From: Leptodactylus fallax
Lineage: Eukaryota; Chordata; Amphibia; Anura; Leptodactylidae
NCBI GenBank assembly: GCA_947044405.1
Contig: CAMRHE010001108.1
Coordinates: 1-64,000, forward strand
Length of the DNA stretch: 64,000 nucleotides
Direction of reading: 5' to 3'
Part shown: positions 34,536-47,298 of the stretch, one piece after another
Numbering within the stretch: the stretch's first letter is position 1
Layout: each line of letters begins with the position of its first letter
The notes under the pieces: generated by a model
The model's database searches: none
What the model was told of the DNA's origin: nothing
The model's input: only the letters and a program-made list of their open reading frames with translations
Program-made: the position numbers and the translations under genes

Positions 34536-37500
34536 CTGGAGGGGGAAAGGAAGCCGTGAGAGAAGCCTGGAAAAGTGTATCTAAGTGTGTGATACTGCAG
34601 AGCCTCGGTATCCAATCCTATCATGTGTGATACTGTGCTGCACTGTATCTAATCCTATCCTGTGTGATACTGCAGAGCCTCGGTATCCAGTCCTATTATG
34701 TGTGATACTGTGCTGCACTGTATCTAATCCTATCCTGTGTGATACTGCAGAGCCTCGGTATCCAATCCTATCATGTGTGATACTGTGCTGCACTGTATCT
34801 AATCCTATCCTGTGTGATACTGCAGAGCCTCGGTATCCAGTCCTATTATGTGTGATACTGTGCTGCAGGGCCTCTGTATCCAATCCCATCGTGTGATACT
34901 GTGCTGCATTGTATCTAATCCTAGCCTGTGTGATACTGTGCTGCGGAGCCCTCTTTATCCAATCCCATCATGTGATACTGTGCTGCACTGTATCTAATCC
35001 TATCCTGTGTGATACTGCAGAGCCTCGGTATCCAATCCCATCGTGTGATACTGTGCTGCACTGTATCTAATCCTATCCTGTGTGATACTGCAGAGCCTCG
35101 GTATCCAGTCCTATCATGTGTGATACTGTGCTGCAGAGCCTCGGTATCCAATCCCATCGTGTGATACTGTGCTGCACTGTATCTAATCCTATCCTGTGTG
35201 ATACTGTGCTGCAGGGCCTCTGTATCCAATCCCACGTGTGATACTGTGCTGCACTGTATCTAATCCTATCCTGTGTGATACTGCAGAGCCTCGGTATCCA
35301 ATCCCATCGTGTGATACTGTGCTGCACTGTATCTAATCCTATCCTGTGTGATACTGCAGAGCCTCGGTATCCAGTCCTATCATGTGTGATACTGTGCTGC
35401 AGAGCCTCGGTATCCAATCCCATCGTGTGATACTGTGCTGCACTGTATCTAATCCTATCCTGTGTGATACTGTGCTGCAGGGCCTCTGTATCCAATCCCA
35501 TCGTGTGATACTGTGCTGCACTGTATCTAATCCTATCCTGTGTGATACTGCAGAGCCTCGGTATCCAATCCCATCGTGTGATACTGTGCTGCACTGTATC
35601 TAATCCTATCCTGTGTGATACTGCAGAGCCTCGGTATCCAGTCCTATTATGTGTGATACTGTGCTGCAGGGCCTCTGTATCCAATCCCATCGTGTGATAC
35701 TGTGCTGCATTGTATCTAATCCTAGCCTGTGTGATACTGTGCTGCGGAGCCTCTTTATCCAATCCCATCATGTGATACTGTGCTGCACTGTATCTAATCC
35801 TATCCTGTGTGATACTGCAGAGCCTCGGTATCCAATCCCATCGTGTGATACTGTGCTGCACTGTATCTAATCCTATCCTGTGTGATACTGCAGAGCCTCG
35901 GTATCCAGTCCTATCATGTGTGATACTGTGCTGCAGAGCCTCGGTATCCAATCCCATCGTGTGATACTGTGCTGCACTGTATCTAATCCTATCCTGTGTG
36001 ATACTGTGCTGCAGGGCCTCTGTATCCAATCCCATCGTGTGATACTGTGCTGCACTGTATCTAATCCTATCCTGTGTGATACTGCAGAGCCTCGGTATCC
36101 AATCCCATCGTGTGATACTGTGCTGCACTGTATCTAATCCTATCCTGTGTGATACTGCAGAGCCTCGGTATCCAGTCCTATCATGTGTGATACTGTGCTG
36201 CAGAGCCTCGGTATCCAATCCCATCGTGTGATACTGTGCTGCACTGTATCTAATCCTATCCTGTGTGATACTGTGCTGCAGGGCCTCTGTATCCAATCCC
36301 ATCGTGTGATACTGTGCTGCACTGTATCTAATCCTATCCTGTGTGATACTGCAGAGCCTCGGTATCCAATCCCATCGTGTGATACTGTGCTGCACTGTAT
36401 CTAATCCTATCCTGTGTGATACTGCAGAGCCTCGGTATCCAGTCCTATTATGTGTGATACTGTGCTGCAGAGCCTCTGTATCCAATCCCATCGTGTGATA
36501 CTGTGCTGCATTGTATCTAATCCTAGCCTGTGTGATACTGTGCTGCGGAGCCTCTTTATCCAATCCCATCATGTGATACTGTGCTGCACTGTATCTAATC
36601 CTATCCTGTGTGATACTGCAGAGCCTCGGTATCCAGTCCCATCATGTGTGATACTGTGCTGCACTGTATCTAATCCTATCCTGTGTGATACTGCAGAGCC
36701 TCGGTATCCAGTCCTATCATGTGTGATACTGTGCTGCAGAGCCTCGGTATCCAATCCCATCGTGTGATACTGTGCTGCACTGTATCTAATCCTATCCTGT
36801 GTGATACTGTGCTGCAGGGCCTCTGTATCCAATCCCATCGTGTGATACTGTGCTGCATTGTATCTAATCCTAGCCTGTGTGATACTGTGCTGCGGAGCCT
36901 CTGTATCCAATCCCATCATGTGATACTATGCTGCACTGTATCTAATCCTATCCTGTATGATACGGTCTACTGAGCTGCATATCTAATTCCATGGCTGCAG
37001 AGCTGCAGTATCTAAGCCTCTTGTGTGATACAGTCTCAGACTGCAGTACTTCCTCACCTAGCTTGAGGTGCAGGCAGGGTTTCGGGCAGTGCGGATTGTC
37101 CACCGCCAAGATGGTGACTCTGAAGAAGACGCCGTCTGGTGTGATGTAGAGACGGTTCATCTTGTAGAAGCCGCCGCTGTTCACCAGGACTGTCAGGAGC
37201 TGGACGCCTCTGCCGACATTGTCCACATCATGGATGATCCCATTCACAGCTGCCAAGGAGAGGACTGGGTAATAATGGGGCGAGGAGTGCCCGGCAGCCA
37301 TGTTGGGGGCGAGACCAGGCAGCAGCAGCCATATAGGTATGGTCATACCCTCAACATCGAAATGACAACACCAAGAAGGACAAGCCCTAAGGTTCAGCAA
37401 ATCGAGGAAGTAGTCGGAGTCGCTGAGATCTGCAAAGATGACAATGTCCAGCACCTAGCTCCAATCTGTGGCAAGTGGGAGGGGCATAAAAGGCACACGA

Positions 37501-40500
37501 AACCTCAAACATGGGCTGTAATGGTGCATGATGTCTCCTGCTCATCACCATACTAGAGGGACAGAATCCTTCATCCAAGAGACCTTGGTTTATCTCCGAT
37601 CACTCCCGACTAGGCCGAGATGTCAGCACTGCATGTCCCGGTGGTTGTCAGGACGACGACTTAGGCCTCCCCGCACACGACCCATTCATGTCTGGCCCCA
37701 TACACACAGCCATACCGCTACATTACAATGTATGGGTCAGTGACCACCACGGATGACACACACATACCAGTGCATGTGTCAGGCGTGTGACGTATGTGAC
37801 TGACCCATCATACACTGCACATGGTCATGGACGAGGTGCGGGGACACGAACGTCTGCACTGACGCACCGTCTGATTGGTAAAATGGAGCAAACGGGAGGT
37901 CATATCCCAGGCCTCGGGCAGCACAACATTGGGCTACGAGTCAGGCGGCCATCTATAGGTGCGCCAAAGACTATCATGGGGCTGGGATGGAGGTCTGTAC
38001 TCTGCAGCCACGACACAATAACAGAGACCACGTGGGCAGCGCTATGAAGAGGCCGGCACTGGGGAACTCCTGGGATTGTGGTATCATGTACAGGAGCCGG
38101 GCCCCGCTAGTCTCTACATCTGTGGCCAGGCCACTCGTGGCACGGTGAGCAGCCTGCGTGGCCACAATGTCTCCGGACTTGTCTCCCATCCAGCACATCT
38201 TAGATGTCGTTGGTCGGCAACTGCAAAGGGGACTGAAATCGACCACCAATGATGATTTGTGTGCCCACCATTCTTACCTCAGTGAGCGCATGCGTAGGCG
38301 TGGAGCCACAGGGGGCGCGCTCACTGTTTTTACTCACATTTCTATTTTCCTGGGATTTGCACAATTCTTAGGCCTCTCCTTCTTGGTGCTCAGATATTGG
38401 GGGCGCTGACGGTTACTTACCAAAGTCGCTGTAACAATAGGCCTCTCGCTCGTCCCGTTCTTTCTGACATTCCGGCAGACACGTCCTCTCCTTACTGTCC
38501 ACGTCTATAGAGGAAGCACAAGATGAAGCTGGAGTAGGGGGATGTGGTGCAGCAGCTTCTGCCTGTCACATTAGTTAACCCCTAAAGACACCATGATCAG
38601 TTCTATCGTGGTGACCACGGGAGAGATGTGGCCGAGAGGCCGCGATCCCCAATGTTAACCCCTTAGATGTCAGCAGTGCCCATACCCTCTAAGCACCCTG
38701 ACCCAGGGAGGGGCTTCTCATGTCTGCCCCTAACCAAGGCTGAGGTCCGATCACTGAGTCTACAACATTTGTGGATTTGATCCCTCATAAGGGGCGATCA
38801 TCTCATGGCTGAGGGGAGAGAGAGTCCACAACCCACCAGGAAGGCCCAGGTCACCCGTCATGCCAGGAGGTGCCGGAGTCAGGGCTCCCTCTCTCCTTAT
38901 ACCCAAGGCAGTAAGATGGCCGCCCAGCCTGACAACCTGTGACCAAGTCACTTCCTGGCAACTGTTTCATCTCAGCCTGGTCTACAATCACTGCTTCAGG
39001 GGCCTATAGGGCCCAAACAGGCCAGACCTACGGGGTTAAAGAGCTCTGCTTGCTGTCAGTGACTGGAGCCCAACTGTATCCTGTCCAATGTATCAGCACG
39101 GCTTAGCTCATACTGATCCATAGTAACAAATGCTCAGCTGTGAACCTCCCAGCAAGCAGACCCCGCCGGCTGTTCTAGTCCGTACCTTTCCTCAGGACAC
39201 TGTACTGGTGGAGCAGACTTGTTGGGTGCCGGTTGCTGTTCCAGGCGGCTCTGCTGGAGTTCTGGGACGCCTCTGCCGCCTTTGGACTCACTTTGCCAGG
39301 CCGGTTACTCTCATGGTCCAGGACCCCTATGGCGAGGATGGGGTCCGGCCGGTTCCTGTCCTGAGTGTCCTTTCCTGGGCCGCCATATTGGTTTGTGGCG
39401 GGTCTCCCGCTGTGGTCATTGGCTGGGAGGCTGTTGCCCTGGTGGACATCCGTCTTCCTCAGTCCGGTGTTGTTGTCCAGGGTCAGCTTAGTCTTCGTCT
39501 TTAGGGTCTTCTTTCCATCATGTAGCTGACCCGGTGGTCGCACCTGAGGGACGCTGCGAGGACGCTCCTCCACCTGCGGGATCAGGGGCCATCCATCCAA
39601 AACATCTGAGGACGAAGAAAACTACCGGTAAATACCTGTAACATTCTACTCCAGTCACACACCCAATATCCAGGGCACTCTGCATGGGACTGTGAGTGTG
39701 CCGTAATACGCAGCTCTGGATGGGACTGTGAGTGTGCCGTAATACGCAGCTCTGGATGTGACTGTGTGTGTGCCGTAATATGCAGCTCTGGATGTGACTG
39801 TGAGTGTGCTGTAATATGCAGCTCTGGATGTGACTGTGAGTGTGCCGTAATACGCAGCTCTGGATGTGACTGTGAGTGTGCTGTAATATGCAGCTCTGGA
39901 TGTGACTGTGAGTGTGCCGTAATACGCAGCTCTGGATGGGACTGTGGTGTGCCGTAATATTTAATGCAGCTCTGGATGTGACTGTGAGTGTGCCGTAATA
40001 CGCAGCTCTGGATGGGACTGTGAGTGTGCCGTAATACGCAGCTCTGGATGTGACTGTGAGTGTGCCGTAATACGCAGCTCTGGATGGGACTGTGAGTGTG
40101 CCGTAATACGCAGCTCTGGATGTGACTGTGAGTGTGCTGTAATATGCAGCTCTGGACGTGACTGTGAGTGTGCTGTAATACGCAGCTCTGGATGTGACTG
40201 TGAGTGTGCCGTAATATGCAGCTCTGGATGTGACTGTGAGTGTGCTGTAATACGCAGCTCTGGATGTGACTGTGAGTGTGCCGTAATACGCAGCTCTGGA
40301 TGGGACTGTGCCGTAATATTTAATGCAGCTCTGGATGTGACTGTGAGTGTGCCGTAATACGCAGCTCTGGATGTGACTGTGAGTGTGCCGTAATACGCAG
40401 CTCTGGATGTGACTGAGTGTGCTGTAATACACAGCTCTGGATGGGACTGTGAGTGTGCCGTAATACGCAGCTCTGAATGGGACTGTGAGTATGCCGTAAT

Positions 40501-43500
40501 ACGCAGCTCTGGATGGGACTGTGAGTGTGCCGTAATACGCAGCTCTGGATGTGACTGTGAGTGTGCCGTAATACGCAGCTCTGCACGTGACTGTGAGTGT
40601 GCTGTAATACGCAGCTCTGGATGGGAATGTGAGTGTGCCGTAATACGCAGCTCTGGATGTGACTGTGAGTGTGCCGTAATACGCAGCTCTGGATGTGACT
40701 GTGAGTGTGCCGTAATACGCAGCTCTGGATGTGACTGAGTGTGCTGTAATACACAGCTCTGGATGGGACTGTGAGTGTGCTGTAATACACAGCTCTGGAT
40801 GTGACTGTGAGTGTGCTGTAATATTTAACGCAGCTCTGGATGGGACTGTGAGTGTGCCATAATACGCAGCTCTGGATGGGACTGTGAGTGTGCCGTAATA
40901 CGCAGCTCTGGATGGGACGTGAGTGTGCTGTAATACGCAGCTCTGGATGTGACTGTGAGTGTGCTGTAATACACAGCTCTGGATGGGACTGTGAGTGTGC
41001 TGTAATACGCAGCTCTGGATGTGACTGTGAGTGTGCCGTAATACGCAGCTCTGGATGTGACTGTGAGTGTGCCGTAATATTTAACGCAGCTCTGGATGTG
41101 ACTGTGAGTGTGCCGTAATACGCAGCTCTGGATGTGACTGAGTGTGCTGTAATACACAGCTCTGGATGGGACTGTGAGTGTGCTGTAATACGCAGCTCTG
41201 GATGTGACTGTGAGTGTGCCGTAATATTTAACGCAGCTTTGGATGGGACTGTGAGTGTGCTGTAATACGCAGCTCTGGATGGGACTGTGAGTGTGCCGTA
41301 ATACGCAGCTCTGGATGGGACTGTGAGTGTGCCGTAATACGCAGCTCTGGATGGGACTGTGAGTGTGCCGTAATATGCAGCTCTGGATGGGACTGTGCCG
41401 TAATATTTAATGCAGCTCTGGATGTGACTGTGAGTGTGCCGTAATACGCAGCTCTGGATGTGACTGTGAGTGTGCCGTAATACGCAGCTCTGGATGTGAC
41501 TGAGTGTGCTGTAATACACAGCTCTGGATGGGACTGTGAGTGTGCTGTAATACGCAGCTCTGGATGTGACTGTGAGTGTGCCGTAATATTTAACGCAGCT
41601 CTGGATGGGACTGTGAGTGTGCCATAATACGCAGCTCTGGATGGGACTGTGAGTGTGCCGTAATACGCAGCTCTGGATGTGACTGTGAGTGTGCCGTAAT
41701 ACGCAGCTCTGGATGTGACTGTGTGTGTGCGCCGTAATACGCAGCTCTGGATGTGACTGTGAGTGTGCTGTAATACGCAGCTCTGGATAGGACTGTGCCG
41801 TAATATTTAATGCAGCTCTGGATGTGACTGTGAGTGTGCCGTAATACGCAGCTCTGGATGGGACTGTGAGTGTGCCGTAATACACAGCTCTGGATGTGAC
41901 TGAGTGTGCTGTAATACGCAGCTCTAGATGTGACTGTGAGTGTGCTGTAATACACAGCTCTGGATGGGACTGTGAGTGTGCTGTAATACGCAGCTCTGGA
42001 TGTGACTGTGAGTGTGCCGTAATATTTAACGCAGCTCTGGATGGGACTGTGAGTGTGCCGTAATACGCAGCTCTGGATGTGACTGAGTGTGCTGTAATAC
42101 ACAGCTCTGGATGGGACTGTGAGTGTGCTGTAATACGCAGCTCTGGATGTGACTGTGAGTGTGCTGTAATATTTAACGCAGCTCTGGATGGGACTGTGAG
42201 TGTGCCGTAATTTTAACGCAGCTTTGGATGGGACTGTGAGTGTGCTGTAATACGCAGCTCTGGATGTGACTGTGAGTGTGCCGTAATATTTAATGCAGCT
42301 CTGGATGTGACTGTGAGTGTGCCGTAAGTATGTAATGCAGCTCTGGATGTGACTGTGAGTGTGCCGTAATACGCAGCTCTGGATGTGACTGTGAGTGTGC
42401 TGTAATACGCAGCTCTGGATGGGACTGTGAGTGTGCCGTAATACGCAGCTCTGGATGGGACTGTGAGTGTGCCGTAATACGCAGCTCTGGATGGGACTGT
42501 GAGTGTGCCGTAATATGCAGCTCTGGATGGGACTGTGAGTGTGCCGTAATACGCAGCTCTGGATGGGACTGTGAGTGTGCTGTAATACGCAGCTCTGGAT
42601 GTGACTGTGAGTGTGCCGTAATACGCAGCTCTGGATGTGACTGTGAGTGTGCCGTAATACGCAGCTCTGGATGTGACTGTGAGTGTGCCGTAATACGCAG
42701 CTCTGGATGGAACTGTGCTATGGGTGTGCCGTAATACGCAGCTCTGGATGGGACTGTGAGTGTGCCGTAAACGCAGTTTATGTGATATGTGCTGAAACAC
42801 AGCTCTGGATGGGACTGTGAGTGTGCCATAATATGCAGCTCTGGATGGGACTGTGAGTGTGCCGTAATATTTAACGCAGCTCTGGATGGGACTGTGAGTG
42901 TGCCGAAATACGCAGCTCTGGATGGGGGGTTAATGCACCATTGGATGTGACTGTGAGTGTGCCGTAATACGCAGCTCTGGATGGGACTGTGAGTGTGCTG
43001 TAATACGCAGCTCTGGATGTGACTGTGAAAATGAGGCTGTGCTGTAATACGCAGCTCTGGATGGGGAATGTGAGTGTGCCGTAATACGCAGCTCTGGATG
43101 GGACTGTGAGTGTGCTGTAATACGCAGCTCTGGATGTGACTGAGTGTGCTGTAATACGCAGCTCTGGATGGGACTGTGAGTGTGCTGTAATACGCAGCTC
43201 TGGATGTGACTGTGAGTGTGCTGTAATACGCAGCTCTGGATGTGACTGTGAGTGTGCCATAATATTTAACGCAGCTCTGGATGTGACTGTGAGTGTGCCG
43301 TAATACGCAGCTCTGGATGTGACTGAGTGTGCTGTAATACACAGCTCTGGATGGGACTGTGAGTGTGCTGTAATACGCAGCTCTGGATGTGACTGTGAGT
43401 GTGCCGTAATATTTACGAGGGAGGGACGTGAGGGCACGCAGCTTTGGATGGGACTGTGAGTGTGCCGTAATACGCAGCTCTGGATGTGACTGTGAGTGTG

Positions 43501-46500
43501 CCGTAATATAATGCAGCCTGGATGTGACTGTGAGTGTGCCGTAATACGCAGCTCTGGATGTGACTGTGAGTGTGCCGTAATACGCAGCTCTGGATGTGAC
43601 TGTGAGTGTGCTGTAATACGCAGCTCTGGATGGGACTGTGAGTGTGCCGTAAACGCAGCTCTGGATGGGACTGTGAGTGTGCCGTAATACGCAGCTCTGG
43701 ATGGGACTGTGAGTGTGCCGTAATACGCAGCTCTGGATGGGACTGTGAGTGTGCCGTAATACGCAGCTCTGGATGTGCGGGGCGACACGCAGCTCTGGAT
43801 GGGACTGTGAGTGTGCCGTAATACGCAGCTCTGGATGGGACTGTGAGTGTGCTGTAATACGCAGCTCTGGATGGGACTGTGAGTGTGCCTGTAATACGCA
43901 GCTCTGGATGTGACTGTGAGTGTGCCGTAATATTTAACGCAGCTTTGGATGGGACTGTGAGTGTGCCGAATGAGTGAGTTACGCAGCTCTGGATGGGACT
44001 GTGAGTGTGCTGTAATACGCAGCTCTGGATGGGACTGTGAGTGTGCCATAATATGCAGCTCTGGATGGGACTGTGAGTGTGCCGTAATATTTAACGCAGC
44101 TCTGGATGGGACTGTGAGTGTGCCGTAAATATTTAATGCATCATTGGATGTGACTGTGAGTGTGCCGTAATACGCAGCTCTGGATGGGACTGTGAGTGTG
44201 CTGTAATACGCAGCTCTGGATGGGACTGTGAGTGTGCTGTAATACGCAGCTCTGGATGTGACTGTGAGTGTGCTGTAATATTTACGCAGCTCTGGATGGG
44301 ACTGTGAGTGTGCCGTAATATGCAGCTCTGGATGGGACTGTGAGTGTGCCGTAATATTTAACGCAGCTCTGGATGGGACTGTGAGTGTGCCGTAAATATT
44401 TTAATGCATCATTGGATGTGACTGTGAGTGTGCCGTAATACGCAGCTCTGGATGGGACTGTGAGTGTGCTGTAATACGCAGCTCTGGATGTGACTGTGAG
44501 TGTGCTGTAATACGCAGCTCTGGATGGGACTGTGAGTGTGCCGTAATATGCAGCTCTGGATGGGACTGTGAGTGTGCCGTAATATTTAACGCAGCTCTGG
44601 ATGGGACTGTGAGTGTGCCGAAATATTTAATGCATCATTGGATGTGACTGTGAGTGTGCCGTAATACGCAGCTCTGGATGGGACTGTGAGTGTGCTGTAA
44701 TACGCAGCTCTGGATGGGACTGTGAGTGTGCTGTAATACGCAGCTCTGGATGTGACTGTGAGTGTGCTGTAATACGCAGCTCTGGATGGGACGGGGGCCA
44801 AAACAGCTCTGGATGGGACTGTGAGTGTGCCGAAATGTAACGCAGCTCTGGATGGGACTGTGAGTGGCCGAAAATTTAAGCATGGTGCTCGCGTAATACG
44901 CAGCTCTGGATGGGACTGTCAGTGTGCTGTAATACGCAGCTCTGGATGTGACTGTGAGTGTGCTGTAATACGCAGCTCTGGATGGGACTGTGAATGTGCT
45001 GTAATACGCAGCTCTGGATGGGACTGTGAGTGTGCTGTAATACGCAGCTCTGGATGTGACTGAGTGTGCTGTAATACGCAGCTCTGGATGGGACTGTGAG
45101 TGTGCCGTAATACGCAGCTCTGGATGTGACTGTGAGTGTGCTGTAATACGCAGCTCTGGATGTGACTGTGAGTGTGCTGTAATACGCAGCTCTGGATGTG
45201 ACTGTGAGTGTGCCGTAATACGCAGCTCTGGATGGGACTGTGAGTGTGCCGTAATATTTAACGCAGCTCTGGATGGGACTGTGAGTGTGCCGTAATATTT
45301 AACGCAGCTCTGGATGGGACTGTGAGTGTGCCGAAATATTTAATGCATCATTGGATGTGACTGTGAGTGTGCCGTAATACGCAGCTCTGGATGGGACTGT
45401 GAGTGTGCCGAAATATTTAATGCATCATTGGATGTGACTAGAGTATACACTACTATTCACTAATCACACTAATAGCTGCATACAGACTTAGTTTCTGTAC
45501 CCAGCATGACGAGAGTTAATGTGGCACTGCTCTCTGTTACCAGGCAGTTGTGTGCTGTGTGCAGGAATCCGGTGTATCACTGGGGTCTATTGTGTCGGGT
45601 GTTTGAGAAGTCCCTGGAGACAGAGCGGACATTCACTGACACCCAGCAGAGAAATACCTGAAAGCGGGTCACACTGCAGAATCAACACAGCCTGCAGAGC
45701 ATCGCACACCTCCTGGCAGATCAGAGTGATGTATCCTGCAGATTATTACACCATTGACCTCTCTACACATCTGCAGAACATTGCTCTGTCCTCTCTCCCT
45801 CCTAATACATAGTAATATCTCCTGCAGAGTATTACACCACTGACCTCTGTACACATCTGCAGAACATCGCTCCTCTACCTCCTGATACATAGTGATATCT
45901 CCTGCAGATTATTACACCACTGACCTCTGTACACATCTGCAGAACATTGCTCTGTCCTCTCTCCCTCCTGATACATAGTAATATCTCCTGCAGAGTATTA
46001 CACCACTGACCTCTGTACAGATCTGCAGAACATCGCTCTGTCTTCTCTCCCTCCTGATACACAGTGATATATCCTGCAGATTATTACACCACTGACCTCT
46101 GTACACATCTGCAGAACATCGCTCTGTCCTCTCTCCCTCCTGATACATAGTGATCTATCCTGCAGATTATTACACCACTGACCTCTGTACACATCTGCAG
46201 AACATCGCTCTGTCCTCTCTCCCTCCTGATACATAGTGATCTATCCTGCAGATTATTACACCACTGACCTCTCTACACATCTGCAGAACATCGCTCTGTC
46301 CTCTCTCCCTCCTGATACACAGTGATATATCCTGCAGATTATTACACCACTGACCTCTGTACACAGCTGCAGAACATCACTCCTCTACCTCCTGACACAG
46401 TGATATATCCTGCAGATGATTACATCCCTGACCTCTGTACACATCTGCAGGACGTCGCTCTGTCCTCTCTCCCTCCTGATACACAGTGATATATCCTGCA

Positions 46501-47298
46501 GATTATTACATCCCTGACCTTTGTACACATCTGCAGAACATCGCTCTGTCCTCTCTACCTCCTGATACATAGTGATCTATCCTGCAGATTATTACACCAC
46601 TGACCTCTGTACACATCTGCAGAACATCGCGCTGTCCTCTCTACCTCCTGATACACAGTGATATATCCTGCAGATTATTACACTACTGACCTCTGTACAC
46701 ATCTGCAGAACATTGCTCTCCTCTCTACCTCCTGTTACATAGTGATCTATCCTGCAGATTATTACACCACTGACCTCTGTACACATCTGCAGAACATCGC
46801 TCTGTCCCTCTACCTCCTGATACATAGTGATCTATCCTGCAGAGTATTACCCCACTGACCTCTGTACACATCTGCAGAACATCACTCTGTCCTCTCTCCC
46901 CTCCTGATACACAGTGATATATCCTGCAGAGTATTACACCACTGACCTCTGTACACATCTGCAGAACATCGCTCTGTCCTCTCTACCTCCTGATACACAG
47001 TGATCTATCCTGCAGATTATTACACCACTGGCATCTCTACACATCTGCAGAACATCGCTCTGTCCTCTCTACCTCCTGATACATAGTGATCTATCCTGCA
47101 GATTATTACACCTTCCAGTATGAGGACATGATGAGGGACTGTATATAATTTGGGGAACTGCTCATCAGTCACTGTCTCTGCTTTACAGGTAAATCTGTGA
47201 CACTCACCTTTCTGTGTATCGCTGACTGCAGCAGTGGCGGTGAGGATGATGAGGGTGATAATGAGGATGATGAGAGTGTGTGCGGCCCCTGACAGCAT
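34345..47298 (-). CDS. C17orf58: C17orf58 orthologue, five exons, complete
   Basis: Secreted protein of the UPF0450 family, which to my knowledge has no proven function; its C-terminal half looks like an NTR/TIMP-type OB fold. Five exons give 978 nt, 325 codons plus stop: a signal peptide exon, a polar low-complexity exon, and three exons that make the Cys-rich domain. Matches to the human protein are clear by eye in the last three (AVNGIIHDVDN, YKMNRLYITPDG, YIIMGQIYHKR, GDGLVTSG, RFNRKK). All four introns are phase 1. It is convergent with BPTF, as in mammals. Introns 1 and 4 are filled with satellite. Exons are listed separately; the first two rest on splice phase and composition more than on homology. 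Confidence 0.88.
34577..36965. repeat. Minisatellite with 267-bp higher-order repeat
   Basis: Basic units of about 30-65 bp (tgtgatactgtgctgcactg, tatctaatcctatcctgtg, cagagcctcggtatccaatc). Blocks recur with an exact 267-bp period over several copies (for example 35382, 35649, 35916, 36183, 36450). It fills most of C17orf58 intron 4. Confidence 0.95.
37058..37249 (-). CDS. C17orf58: C17orf58 exon 4, NTR-like core
   Basis: Acceptor cctctccttggcag, donor gtgagg, phases 1 and 1, 192 nt. Encodes AVNGIIHDVDNVGRGVQLLT, YKMNRLYITPDGVFFRV and HCPKPCLHLKL. This is the most conserved part of the family. Confidence 0.93.
37553..38400 (+). pseudogene. Decayed Tc1/mariner transposase fragment
   Basis: Near 38167 the plus strand reads MSPDLSPIQHILDVVGRQLQ, the C-terminal catalytic signature of Tc1-like DDE transposases (usual form SPDLxPIEHxWD), with the Trp and Glu lost. 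Upstream sequence back to about 37553 may be its N-terminal part (RDRILHPRDLGLS-like), but frames are broken throughout. It sits in C17orf58 intron 3. Limits are approximate. Confidence 0.55.
38421..38504 (-). CDS. C17orf58: C17orf58 exon 3
   Basis: Acceptor cttcctctatag, donor gtaagt, phases 1 and 1, 84 nt. Encodes DVDSKERTCLPECQKERDER and EAYCYSDF. It supplies three cysteines at the start of the NTR-like domain; spacing matches the human protein. Confidence 0.87.
38505..39185. other. C17orf58 intron 2
   Basis: No gene or array. Near 39080-39150 there is a diverged dispersed segment (tactgatccatagtaacaaa, gctcagctgtgaacctccca) resembling the one near 1836. Confidence 0.5.
39186..39605 (-). 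CDS. C17orf58: C17orf58 exon 2, polar region
   Basis: Acceptor ttcttcgtcctcag, donor gtacgg, phases 1 and 1, 420 nt. Encodes a Pro/Arg/Asn/Ser-rich, Cys-free stretch (for example NRPDPILAIGVLDHESNRPG, HQYSVLRK). No strong homology is recalled for it. Its open frame, splice sites and phase fit exactly between the signal exon and exon 3. Confidence 0.75.
39655..45440. repeat. 36-bp satellite array, 5.8 kb
   Basis: About 150 copies of a 36-bp unit (gcagctctggatgtgactgt, gagtgtgccgtaatac), in two common forms (tgtgact or tgggact). Some copies insert atttaa before cgcag, and others lose 3 bases. In 42.7-45.4 kb the copies become more scrambled (catcattgg, ggggcc fragments). It fills C17orf58 intron 1. 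Confidence 0.96.
45441..45724. other. Unique spacer in C17orf58 intron 1
   Basis: About 280 bp between two arrays; no feature recognised. Confidence 0.5.
45725..47112. repeat. 86-bp satellite array
   Basis: About 16 copies; the unit includes tcctgcagattattacacca, ctgacctctgtacacatctg and cagaacatcgctctgtcctc. Nearly regular 86-bp spacing. It ends about 95 bp before the splice donor of C17orf58 exon 1 (intron side). Confidence 0.95.
47208..47298 (-). CDS. C17orf58: C17orf58 exon 1, signal peptide
   Basis: Start codon at 47298-47296. Encodes MLSGAAHTLIILIITLIILT followed by ATAAVSDTQK, a typical signal peptide with a hydrophobic core and a likely cut after the small residues. Donor gtgagt, phase 1 out, matching exon 2. 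The open frame continues upstream with other Met codons, so a longer N-terminus cannot be excluded, but this start places the signal peptide at the N-terminus. Confidence 0.75.

Noticed and set aside
34577..36967. Frames up to 499 residues in the 267-bp array
   Set aside because: Both strands are open in overlapping positions and follow the repeat.
39518..45295. Frames up to 521 residues (repeating HTHSHIQSCVLR or SRAAYYGTLTV)
   Set aside because: 36 bp is a multiple of three, so every unit reads alike; open on both strands.
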